Assembly (NCBI GenBank): GCA_023426625.1
Contig: JAFAAJ010000033.1
Span: 1-17,000, forward strand
Source: Bacteroidota bacterium
GTDB lineage: Bacteria > Bacteroidota > Bacteroidia > Flavobacteriales > Weeksellaceae
DNA length: 17,000 bases
Direction: 5' to 3'
Under the pieces are notes generated by a model, which saw nothing but the letters and a program-made list of their open reading frames with translations, was not told where the DNA came from and did not search any database. Position numbers and translations under genes: made by a program. The first letter of the stretch is position 1. The number at the start of each line of letters is the position of its first letter. Below, in pieces: positions 7,297 through 13,656 of this stretch.

Positions 7297-7524
7297 ATGA
7301 AAAGTACAATTAAATTATTCTATGATGTAAATGAACATCAATATTATATTTATTATAATAAAAACTTTGCTACAGTATTGTATAAAGTGGAAAATATTAA
7401 TCCATTAAATATTATGCCTGTAAATGTTTGGGGTACAATGAATCCAAATCTAGCAAAAGAAGTGATTAATGAAATAGAAGAGTTTGCCATAAATGAATTT
7501 AAAAAATTAAATAATGGCTTTTAA
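7297..7524 (+). CDS. Small hypothetical protein, 75 aa
   Basis: The start is set at ATG 7297 rather than the upstream TTG at 7255, because the TTG overlaps the start codon of the divergent tail gene and precedes the likely promoter. The protein begins MKSTIKLFYDVNEHQYYIYY, is tyrosine- and asparagine-rich, probably has an N-terminal beta sheet, and ends with a helix (NLAKEVINEIEEFAINEFKKL). No TM segment, signal peptide or known motif is present. It is a monocistronic cytosolic gene with its own promoter and a terminator 8 nt after its stop, so it is a self-contained expression unit divergent from the late genes. Confidence 0.7.
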   Translation: MKSTIKLFYDVNEHQYYIYYNKNFATVLYKVENINPLNIMPVNVWGTMNPNLAKEVINEIEEFAINEFKKLNNGF

Positions 7525-7531
7525 TAACCAA

Positions 7532-7554
7532 AAAAGCACCCGGAAGGTGCTTTT
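7532..7554. terminator. Bidirectional terminator between convergent genes
   Basis: AAAAGCACC (7532-7540), loop CGGAA, GGTGCTTTT (7546-7554): a perfect 9-bp stem with an A-run on one side and a T-run on the other. It serves the plus-strand 75-aa gene and the minus-strand GLPGLI gene. Confidence 0.9.
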
Positions 7555-7557
7555 ATT

Positions 7558-8361
7558 TTAATCCAAATGATTATTTTTAGCTTTATTATTTGCTTTGATT
7601 CTTTCTTCTTCTTCTTTGGATAACTTATAATTTGTTAAATTTGAGAAAGTTCCAACGGGATCTGTTTTAACTTCCTCTCTTTTTGCATTGAATTTCTCAA
7701 ATGTTGTTTCGATCGCTCCATTCATTACAACAATCGGTTTTTTAACATTTTTCAATTCTTTTAAAAGGAAAGTGTAATATTGTTTACTGTCTTCTAAGCT
7801 TATAATTAAACCAGGTAAACCTTTAAATGTATATGGTCCTTCTTGGAAAGGTATATCTAAAGTGTACCAAGCAATGATCTTTCTTTTTCCATACTTACCA
7901 ACCGCTTTTTTACAATTATATCCACTAATTTTTTTGTTTTCATTAATTAACTGCCAATTAATTTTATTGACAGGTTCAAAAGCAAAAGTATTACGTCTAA
8001 TTTTATCATACACCAGTAACTTCCCATTTGTAAGGTAAACCTCCTGAGTGAATTTAGGCCTATTAACACCTCTTAAATCAGGAGTTACAGCAACACCTTT
8101 TGAACTTTTGGTAAAAGCCTCTGCAAGAATAGATTTAGAAATAGAATCGCTCTTTTGCCTTAAATCGCTTCTAAAAATTGAAGAGTTTTGTCCAATTCTT
8201 AAACTCATGATGTCCTCTTTTTTAGAGGACACCTGAGTAGTATCGGTTAAAAACGTAGTGTAATACTTAACTTCAATTATAGAACTATCCACTTCTTTCT
8301 TTTGCGCGAGAAGAAATAATGGAGCAAGGAAAAATATTAATATTATATTTTTAACCGCCAT
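7558..8361 (-). CDS. GLPGLI family secreted protein, 267 aa
   Basis: The signature GLPGLI is present literally at about residues 181-186, preceded by the family context AWYTLDIPFQEGPYTFK and an upstream ISGYNCKKA segment. This family is restricted largely to Bacteroidota; its biochemical role is unknown. ATG 8361 is chosen because it gives a signal peptide (MAVKNIILIFFLAPLFLLAQ). The longer frame up to 8451 overlaps the upstream gene and has no such signal. The product is probably periplasmic or exported. It begins 7 nt after the stop of the cysteine-rich secreted gene, so they form a two-gene operon ending at the terminator 7532-7554. GLPGLI proteins are usually chromosomal, so one inside a phage late region is unusual cargo. 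Confidence 0.9.
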   Translation of the reverse strand: MAVKNIILIFFLAPLFLLAQKKEVDSSIIEVKYYTTFLTDTTQVSSKKEDIMSLRIGQNSSIFRSDLRQKSDSISKSILAEAFTKSSKGVAVTPDLRGVNRPKFTQEVYLTNGKLLVYDKIRRNTFAFEPVNKINWQLINENKKISGYNCKKAVGKYGKRKIIAWYTLDIPFQEGPYTFKGLPGLIISLEDSKQYYTFLLKELKNVKKPIVVMNGAIETTFEKFNAKREEVKTDPVGTFSNLTNYKLSKEEEERIKANNKAKNNHLD

Positions 8362-8368
8362 TTTTAAA

Positions 8369-8635
8369 TTATTTACATAATTCCTCATTGAACATTTCAT
8401 ACTCGGTCTCGTAGCACTCCAATGCTTCTGTGAAGGAAGCTTGATCACCATCGATCCAGCAGTATGAATTAGTTATAGTCTCGCCAGTACACCAGATTGG
8501 AATATCGACTTGTGTACAAATAAAATCAGGCGGAGTTTTTCCTTCCTGACAAGTTTCGATTTTTGTTTCTTCTAAGCCTTTAGCACTTAGTAATCCTGCA
8601 ACACCGATTGTTGCAATTAAAAGAATTTTCTTCAT
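8369..8635 (-). CDS. Small secreted six-cysteine protein, 88 aa
   Basis: The N-terminus MKKILLIATIGVAGLLSAK is a clear Sec signal peptide of a type common at the start of short Chryseobacterium proteins. The mature part is about 70 aa, acidic, with six cysteines in contexts ETCQ, FICTQ, IWCTG, SYCWI, LECYE and ELCK, which would allow three disulfides in the periplasm or outside. No known toxin or bacteriocin motif and no double-glycine leader were seen. The A-rich leader and the lack of Shine-Dalgarno are normal for the phylum. It is the first gene of the pair with the GLPGLI protein, 7 nt downstream, suggesting joint expression and possibly joint function. It is divergent from the plus-strand trio at 8759-9504. 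Confidence 0.8.
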   Translation of the reverse strand: MKKILLIATIGVAGLLSAKGLEETKIETCQEGKTPPDFICTQVDIPIWCTGETITNSYCWIDGDQASFTEALECYETEYEMFNEELCK

Positions 8636-8645
8636 GATTGTTTAG

Positions 8646-8676
8646 TTAAATTATTAATTATTTTGTGATTGCAATC
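8646..8676 (-). promoter_or_regulatory. Possible promoter and palindromic operator of the secreted pair
   Basis: On the minus strand, TTG (8674-8672) and TAATTTAA (8653-8646) are 18 nt apart, a partial match to a Bacteroidota promoter. A perfect 10-bp palindrome GATTGCAATC at 8667-8676 overlaps the -33 part, within a near-symmetric context of TTTTG and CAAAA. Confidence 0.3.
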
Positions 8677-8758
8677 AAAACAATATTACAAAATATTTTT
8701 TAATCACCATTACGGGAATCCATAATTTCTTTATTTTTTTTTATAATAAATTGCTCCA

Positions 8759-8989
8759 ATGAAAATTGAAGATTTATTAAATAAAAAAGTTCAAATTAAT
8801 GGTGAAAACTACATTTACGAAGGTATTGTTTCTTATCAATTTTTCAACATTAAAACGTACCAGCATACATTTTGTTCAGAAAATGGAAAACCATTGTTTT
8901 ATAAAAAATCTACTCTGTTTATTATTGAAGAGGCAGACGGCAAAATATTCATAAAAATAAATACTAATGAGAATAAGGCATCAGAATGA
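8759..8989 (+). CDS. Small hypothetical protein, 76 aa
   Basis: The protein begins MKIEDLLNKKVQINGENYIY and alternates charged and hydrophobic residues in a way that suggests a small beta-barrel (SH3-like) fold, for example KVQINGENYIYEGIVSYQF and KSTLFIIEEADGKIFIKI. It has one Cys and no TM segment or signal peptide, so it is cytosolic. No family is recognised. It is the first of three plus-strand genes, divergent from the secreted pair across a 123-nt gap, and overlaps the next gene by 23 nt in another frame, which points to coupled translation. Confidence 0.7.
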   Translation: MKIEDLLNKKVQINGENYIYEGIVSYQFFNIKTYQHTFCSENGKPLFYKKSTLFIIEEADGKIFIKINTNENKASE

Positions 8990-9182
8990 AACAATTCTAG
9001 CGATAATAAGAGCATTAAAAACTTCTATAACTGGTCAAGGAATAAGACAGCTCTACGATATCAAAATAGATCGCGGCCACTATGACTCGCAAATTAAATT
9101 TGTCAGAAAAGATGGTAAACAAATCAATCCTTTAGACTTTTTCATGCTTGGTTATTTCGTTGGAAGAGATTATGTCAGATAA
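8967..9182 (+). CDS. Small hypothetical protein, 71 aa
   Basis: This is a basic, soluble protein with an N-terminal helix (ILAIIRALKTSI), a central KIDRGHYDSQIKF region and the C-terminal motif PLDFFMLGYFVGRDYV. No family is recognised. ATG 8967 lies 23 nt inside the preceding gene, in the +1 frame relative to it. No later in-frame ATG would leave a sensible protein, so this start is favoured. It is followed by an A/T-only hairpin (ATAAATAA/TTATTTAT, 9179-9206), too weak to call a terminator, and then by the 80-aa gene. Confidence 0.65.
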   Translation: MRIRHQNETILAIIRALKTSITGQGIRQLYDIKIDRGHYDSQIKFVRKDGKQINPLDFFMLGYFVGRDYVR

Positions 9183-9227
9183 ATAATTTGATTATTGCTT
9201 ATTTATTAATATTGAGTAAATTATTTG

Positions 9228-9235
9228 TATATTCG
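9228..9235 (+). promoter_or_regulatory. Possible -7 element for the 80-aa gene
   Basis: TATATTCG matches TAnnTTTG in all but one position and lies 26 nt before ATG 9262. The nearest TTG (9212-9214) is only 13 nt away, shorter than usual. Confidence 0.3.
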
Positions 9236-9261
9236 ATCAATCAACTAAAAAAATTAATAAC

Positions 9262-9504
9262 ATGAACTTACAAGACGTACAAGAACTTAAAAAATCTATT
9301 TCAGAAATTAGAAATGATGAAAATTTAGAACAGATGTTTAAACACCTACAAAACTTAGGATCTGAAAATCAAACACATCAAGAGATAACTGTAAAATTGG
9401 CTCTTGAATCATTTAATAATTTTAAGATTTCTTTTGATGACAAAATGCAAAAAATAGAAAACGTTTTTTCTCAGTTTGAAAACATGTTACAGCAAAATCC
9501 CTAA
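9262..9504 (+). CDS. Small coiled-coil protein, 80 aa
   Basis: The sequence is helical throughout, beginning MNLQDVQELKKSISEIRND, with heptad-like spacing of L, I and F in two segments (residues about 1-32 and 42-76). It is Q/N/E/K-rich and acidic, has no Cys or Trp, and has no TM segment or signal peptide, so it is likely a cytosolic dimer or a partner-binding helix. No family is recognised. The start is supported by the A-rich leader (AAAAAAATTAATAAC before ATG). It is the last plus-strand gene and is terminated by the strong hairpin 9524-9558, facing the lysozyme gene. Confidence 0.7.
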   Translation: MNLQDVQELKKSISEIRNDENLEQMFKHLQNLGSENQTHQEITVKLALESFNNFKISFDDKMQKIENVFSQFENMLQQNP

Positions 9505-9523
9505 TAAAATTTTGCTAACAAAA

Positions 9524-9558
9524 AAAAGTGCGAGATTCGTGTAGAATCTCGCACTTTT
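9524..9558. terminator. Strong bidirectional terminator at the lysis/cargo border
   Basis: A perfect 15-bp stem AAAAGTGCGAGATTC (9524-9538) / GAATCTCGCACTTTT (9544-9558), loop GTGTA. T-runs occur in both directions. It separates the plus-strand cargo from the minus-strand lysis cassette and should stop late transcription after the lysozyme gene. Confidence 0.95.
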
Positions 9559-9572
9559 ATATTATAATTTGG

Positions 9573-10013
9573 TCATTTTGTAAAAAACAAATCAGCTTCC
9601 GCTTTTCTACGTCTTATTAAACCATTCAAAACTTTACCGCCGGCAGTAATATATCTTGAAGTAAACCATTCTCTGATGGTTTCCGGATTTGCTTTTTTAT
9701 TGATTAAGGAAAACAAAGTGTCGGATCCTCCTGTATTGTAAGTGTGTGATACCAATGCATCAAACTGATTTTGGGTAAGTGCCACTTTGATTTTACGGCT
9801 AACTATTTTCTCATAAGCCGGCAAAACAGATGAAAATAATTGAGTTCCTTTTTCTTTGCTGATTGCAGGATCTTTCATAGTTACTTTTTTACCGTCCGGA
9901 TAATAGGTATTTCCGTATCCAATTGTCGGAATTCCGGCTGAGTCTAAATAAGGTTTGGAGCTGAAACCTTCAAAAGATAAAATGAGGTTTATCCCTTTTT
10001 GTGATGTTTTCAT
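9573..10013 (-). CDS. Endolysin, GH24 phage lysozyme, 146 aa
   Basis: The enzyme hydrolyses the beta-1,4 bond between MurNAc and GlcNAc in peptidoglycan. The catalytic triad is visible as Glu15 (SFEGF), Asp24 (YLDSAG) and Thr30 (PTIGYG), with exactly the E-D-T spacing of T4 lysozyme. Further family marks are LTQNQFDALVSHTYNTG and the C-terminal LNGLIRRRKAEADLF. The length of about 146 aa is a complete single-domain enzyme. There is no signal peptide or SAR-type anchor, so it needs the holin to leave the cytoplasm. ATG 10013 overlaps the upstream spanin gene by 4 nt (ATGA). It is the last gene of the lysis cassette and is followed by a strong terminator. Confidence 0.96.
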   Translation of the reverse strand: MKTSQKGINLILSFEGFSSKPYLDSAGIPTIGYGNTYYPDGKKVTMKDPAISKEKGTQLFSSVLPAYEKIVSRKIKVALTQNQFDALVSHTYNTGGSDTLFSLINKKANPETIREWFTSRYITAGGKVLNGLIRRRKAEADLFFTK

Positions 10014-10582
10014 TTCTTTAAATATTTATAGGTAAAAAAGATGAGTATTAAAGTGATTCCCAAAATGGTAATGCAGATCCAGGCTGCAATTTCAAATCCT
10101 GTAACTTTGAGTTTCTTTGTTTCTTCAGAAATCACTGAAGTCATTGCTCTGTCCGATTCTTTTGAAACAGTACTTTGGGCTCTTTCCTGAAAAACGTTTG
10201 TGACTTCTTCCTTTTTGTTTTCAGCCCTTTCATTTGACGCTTTTGTATAACGATTGCTGACCGAATATTCTGCATTTCCCAAAATAGAAATACTCTGAAC
10301 GGTATCATTTCCGATAACATTGTGAAAGATGAATGGGTTCGATGTATCGGATTTTCCTTTGATCAAAACATTTCCGGATATGTTATCAGCTTTTTCCCTA
10401 AGTGAAATATAGGCAGATGCATTTTGAGTAGATTCTACTCTTTGTAAGCCTAAAGAATCAACTTTTACTTTTTCAGTTTCCTGCTTATTTTCTTGGGAAA
10501 CGGTTGTAATTTTAGTTTTGCTTCTACAGCAGTCCAGTATAAGACCACTGAATATCATCAGCAGTAGAATTTTTGCTTTCAT
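10010..10582 (-). CDS. Probable unimolecular spanin, 190 aa
   Basis: A u-spanin links outer and inner membrane with an N-terminal lipoprotein anchor and a C-terminal TM helix, and fuses them in the last step of lysis. Here the N-terminus is MKAKILLLMIFSGLILDCC, a hydrophobic lipoprotein-type signal ending in Cys18-Cys19. The body (about 20-160) is polar, Ser/Thr/Glu/Lys-rich, with a helical, coiled-coil-like stretch near 105-158 (EVTNVFQERAQSTVSKESD). The C-terminus has one strong TM helix (about 163-184, AAWICITILGITLILIFF) and a short basic cytoplasmic tail. Its place between holin and endolysin, with a 4-nt overlap to the latter, fits. Asp or Cys at -1 of the lipobox is atypical, so lipidation is not certain; the alternative is a membrane protein of other function. 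Confidence 0.7.
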   Translation of the reverse strand: MKAKILLLMIFSGLILDCCRSKTKITTVSQENKQETEKVKVDSLGLQRVESTQNASAYISLREKADNISGNVLIKGKSDTSNPFIFHNVIGNDTVQSISILGNAEYSVSNRYTKASNERAENKKEEVTNVFQERAQSTVSKESDRAMTSVISEETKKLKVTGFEIAAWICITILGITLILIFFTYKYLKK

Positions 10583-10605
10583 CAGCTTTATTTTTATTTG
10601 AAGAG

Positions 10606-11163
10606 CTAAATATTGTTATCAGTATCGCTCTCATTAAAATTTTCAATTTTTTTTATTTTCATATTTAAAATTCTCACTAGGGTAACCGCTGCTGGAATTT
10701 CCATCTTTGCCATATTTTCTGCAATTGATAAAAGTGTGAAAACACCTATTGTCATTACAAAAGAATAATGTATTGTAGCCGTAACATAAAAAGCAAAATT
10801 TGCTATCAATTCGGGTTTCACTGCAGATTCTTCCAATCCTCTGTAAAAAGTGTTTGTAAGGAATATAACCCCAAACATTACAAAGGGCTTAAATATTCCT
10901 CTGAAGAATCTATCCGTTTCAAATTTCTGTTTTAAATGGACTAAATTGACATACAGTCCAAGTAAGAGATCTGTTATAGTTCCACAGGCAAAGAACACCC
11001 ATAAAAGCATGGAAATTCCACTATGTGTTTCCACAAAACCGGAAAATATACTAAAGGTTAAAGATCCAGTGAATATAGTCCCTAAAAGAGGATAATATCT
11101 ACCAAAAAAATCAGGAATACTAACAAAGCCCATGAGCTTGAGTATATAGACAATAGGTTGCAT
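10606..11163 (-). CDS. Phage holin family protein (Phage_holin_4-like), 185 aa
   Basis: The holin permeabilises the cytoplasmic membrane and times lysis. Four hydrophobic segments are visible at about 24-44, 47-75, 89-108 and 121-150. The segment TITDLLLGLYVNLVHLKQKF, followed by DRFFRGIFKPFVMF, matches the D..xG...A/N.......S/D..fRG..+K pattern of the Phage_holin_4 family, though this protein is longer than many members. The C-terminus is polar and charged (NMKIKKIENFNESDTD). It lies 14 nt after the fibre gene and 23 nt before the spanin gene, giving the order holin-spanin-endolysin. Confidence 0.8.
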   Translation of the reverse strand: MQPIVYILKLMGFVSIPDFFGRYYPLLGTIFTGSLTFSIFSGFVETHSGISMLLWVFFACGTITDLLLGLYVNLVHLKQKFETDRFFRGIFKPFVMFGVIFLTNTFYRGLEESAVKPELIANFAFYVTATIHYSFVMTIGVFTLLSIAENMAKMEIPAAVTLVRILNMKIKKIENFNESDTDNNI

Positions 11164-11177
11164 TTTATTATATTTAT

Positions 11178-13415
11178 TTATTCAACAAAAGGGGTTCTTA
11201 TTTTTGAAATAATCCTCAAATTTTCTTTCCAACCAAAGATTAGGTATGTCTTATCTTTATCCAGATCACTAAATAAATATTCTCCAGTTTCAGAGGTTTG
11301 TATTGAGGCTATAATATCTCCAGAAGAAATATCCAAAATGCTTACATGCGTATCTGGAGCAGGATCATTTTCATAGTAAACAATTCCTTTTATCACATAA
11401 ACCGGATCTGGAACAGCTACTTCTAAAGTTTTAAATTGAGAGTACGCTGTGCCTTTAGAATTAATTGCAACTAATCGATATTTTACAGTTATACTTGTGC
11501 TTATAAAAGCACTTTTCAACCCAATAGAGAACTCAGTAAGAGGAATTGTTTGTAAAATTTGATTCTGAAGATCCTGAATTTCAAAATAAGCTTGAGTAAT
11601 TGTTGTACCCCCATTTGAAACAACGGAGCCTGTAATTTCATATTCATGACCTTGTTGTATATAGTTACCAATTTCTACCTCCGGTTTTGAAATAATTTGA
11701 AGATCAGGAATTGAGAAGGTAACATATTTGGAAGCCGATCCTCCGTTACCAACCCACACAAATGCATGAAATTTCTGAGTCGAATAATCAAAAACAACAT
11801 CATTTATTACGCCATTGATACCAAATGAATCATACTGGAAAACTCTTCTTGTAACCATGCCTGGTATATTAGTACTCCATTGATTTGCAATTGTTGTATC
11901 TAATAAGTAAAAATATCCATTCGTCTTAAAATCAAATAAATAATCTCCAAAAAATAGTGATGCATACGAGGTAACCGCTTTTCCGGTGTTCATACTTTCT
12001 AGATCACTATTAGCAAGTGGCCCTAAAGGGAAAAGTCCTAAATCAGACTTCCGGACTCCAACTGCTCCAAAGTTATAGCCAAGTGCAGGATATGATGCTT
12101 CCTGACCAAGGAATAAAAACTCATCATTCTGGGTCATATCATCTGTAGTTGCCGGAACAATTCCAGAGGAATCAAAAGTCATCAAATTCTTATTGATCTT
12201 GACTATTGCAAATTCCGAATTATTCCCTGTAGTATATGCTGCATACAAATATGTCTCATCACATACAGCTGAATGTACCAGTGAATTTTTTAAATCTACA
12301 TAATCCGAAACTTTAAAACTATCTTCAGCTAAAGGAATAACGTTAACATCATTCTGTGTGATATTTTGTAAAGTAGAAGCAGCAATTTTATAGGCCCATT
12401 GGTCAGAAAGAATAAAAACATTTTCTAAATCTCCAACAATTGGTATTGATCCGGTTATACCTGCAGAATTAATATTATACCTTATCCATTCTAAAGTTAC
12501 CGGGTTTATCTGGATTAAGAAGCCAGATGTCATCGCATAGATAAAACCATTTGCTACAACTAATTGGTCAAATCTGGACATCCTTGAGCCATCAGGATAT
12601 GTGACATCGATATAACTTATATCATTTGGATCCGACAACGAAATACGTGCAAAATTATGAGAGAGATCTCCTATGTTTCTCCCACTACAAAAAATATGGC
12701 CATTGAAAACTAGCGATCCGTGAATACCTTGTATGTCAATTTGCTTGACAACATCAAAATTAATTGATGTTGTTCCTGACGCTATATAACTAAGATTTAC
12801 ATTGTAACTCAAAATAGTTTCATCACCATTGTCTTCAACCAAAACTGAGTCAAAACTTTTTACTGCAATATTTTCTGCTCCAATTAGAAATTTTCTAAAA
12901 TCATTATCATTTAAATTAATGAGCCTTACCTCATTCTTTTCAATTAACCCATCATAATACTTAACTCGAAATTCTAAACGATCAATAAAGGATAATGATA
13001 GAACGCTTTTATTTGCATCTAATAAATTGACATTTAAGACCGCATAATTTCCACTTTTGGTGAAGAGATTAGATATTTGAAAAGCATTACCAATTGAAAT
13101 ATAATTTACTTGATCGTATATGTCACCATCTACTTCACCAACGAACTTTATATAAATATACTTATTTATTACATCTTTCCAAAAAACCGTTCCACTGGTG
13201 TATATAAAATTATTATTTACCGATTCATTTCTAACTCCCGTTATATCACCAAGTTCTTGAAAAGACAATGATCCTGTGTCCCAAACAGTAGTATTAGAAA
13301 GTGCATAATATATCTTACCAGATGCTGAACCAACTGGATTAAGAAACTGAACCTCAAAGGTCAAATTATTATTTTGCCTTTCTTTATGTGTAAATGCCCA
13401 TAATGTATTTGCCAT
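11178..13415 (-). CDS. Large tail fibre or adhesin with propeller-like repeats, 745 aa
   Basis: This is probably the host-recognition or baseplate-associated fibre. The N-terminal ~115 residues (MANTLWAFTHKERQNNNLTF) form a beta-rich attachment-like domain. Residues about 215-560 contain loosely repeated blade-like units such as GSLVFNGHIFCSGRNIG, QLVVANGFIYAMTSGF and NVFILSDQWAYKI, suggesting a beta-propeller. About 575-660 is Ig/FN3-like (HEYEITGSVVSNGGT). The last ~75 residues (YVIKGIVYYENDPAPDTHV, SETGEYLFSDLDKDKTYLI) match a carboxypeptidase-regulatory-like beta-sandwich. No signal peptide is present, as expected for a virion protein. It follows the 79-aa gene by 1 nt and precedes the holin by 14 nt. 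Domain names are inferred from patterns, not from a search. Confidence 0.75.
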   Translation of the reverse strand: MANTLWAFTHKERQNNNLTFEVQFLNPVGSASGKIYYALSNTTVWDTGSLSFQELGDITGVRNESVNNNFIYTSGTVFWKDVINKYIYIKFVGEVDGDIYDQVNYISIGNAFQISNLFTKSGNYAVLNVNLLDANKSVLSLSFIDRLEFRVKYYDGLIEKNEVRLINLNDNDFRKFLIGAENIAVKSFDSVLVEDNGDETILSYNVNLSYIASGTTSINFDVVKQIDIQGIHGSLVFNGHIFCSGRNIGDLSHNFARISLSDPNDISYIDVTYPDGSRMSRFDQLVVANGFIYAMTSGFLIQINPVTLEWIRYNINSAGITGSIPIVGDLENVFILSDQWAYKIAASTLQNITQNDVNVIPLAEDSFKVSDYVDLKNSLVHSAVCDETYLYAAYTTGNNSEFAIVKINKNLMTFDSSGIVPATTDDMTQNDEFLFLGQEASYPALGYNFGAVGVRKSDLGLFPLGPLANSDLESMNTGKAVTSYASLFFGDYLFDFKTNGYFYLLDTTIANQWSTNIPGMVTRRVFQYDSFGINGVINDVVFDYSTQKFHAFVWVGNGGSASKYVTFSIPDLQIISKPEVEIGNYIQQGHEYEITGSVVSNGGTTITQAYFEIQDLQNQILQTIPLTEFSIGLKSAFISTSITVKYRLVAINSKGTAYSQFKTLEVAVPDPVYVIKGIVYYENDPAPDTHVSILDISSGDIIASIQTSETGEYLFSDLDKDKTYLIFGWKENLRIISKIRTPFVE

Positions 13416-13416
13416 A

Positions 13417-13656
13417 CTAGTCTATTAATTTTAAATCGTATCCTGGACGATCTACAAAACCGATTGATCCACTTATTTCTTCTAGCATTGCATCAATTTC
13501 TGGACGCGTGTAATAATCCGAGGGATTAAAAGTGTCTGTAGGCACGTGTAGCAAAAGTTCTGTTAATATTAAATTAAGATCCTCCCCTTTAATAGCTCTA
13601 GAACCATTTGATGTAATTTTTTGATTTATCAAAATTAGAAGCTGTTCCTTTGTCAT
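13417..13656 (-). CDS. Small tail-fibre-associated protein, 79 aa
   Basis: An N-terminal helical part (MTKEQLLILINQKI) is followed by SDYYTRPEIDAMLEEI, a variant of the 'YYTKxEIDxLL' motif widespread in phage tail fibres, where it precedes a trimeric shaft. Here it lies in a separate short protein that ends soon after (RPGYDLKLID). ATG 13656 overlaps the upstream gene's stop by 4 nt (ATGA), and the TAG stop is 1 nt from the fibre gene's ATG. It may therefore be a connector or chaperone of the 745-aa fibre, or a piece split off from its N-terminus. The role is inferred. Confidence 0.7.
   Translation of the reverse strand: MTKEQLLILINQKITSNGSRAIKGEDLNLILTELLLHVPTDTFNPSDYYTRPEIDAMLEEISGSIGFVDRPGYDLKLID

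Larger units (their letters stand above)
7256..9572. other. Cargo block A: accessory genes inserted in the late operon
   Basis: Between the lysozyme gene and the 256-aa tail gene lie four plus-strand small genes and a minus-strand secreted pair, none structural. Strong bidirectional terminators sit at 7532-7554 and 9524-9558. The block is visibly more A/T-rich than its flanks and has only one CCGG (7540), in contrast to the phage genes. No transposase, integrase or terminal repeats are seen. Confidence 0.7.

Noticed and set aside
8362..8451. N-terminal extension of the GLPGLI protein by 30 residues
   Set aside because: It overlaps the end of the upstream gene in another frame and buries the signal peptide that begins at 8361.
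9179..9206. ATAAATAA/TTATTTAT hairpin after the 71-aa gene
   Set aside because: It is A/T-only and unstable, with no following T-run; not called a terminator.
12748..12773. 10-bp inverted repeat ACAACATCAA/TTGATGTTGT in the fibre gene
   Set aside because: This length can occur by chance in an A/T-rich 17-kb window and it lies in ordinary coding sequence.
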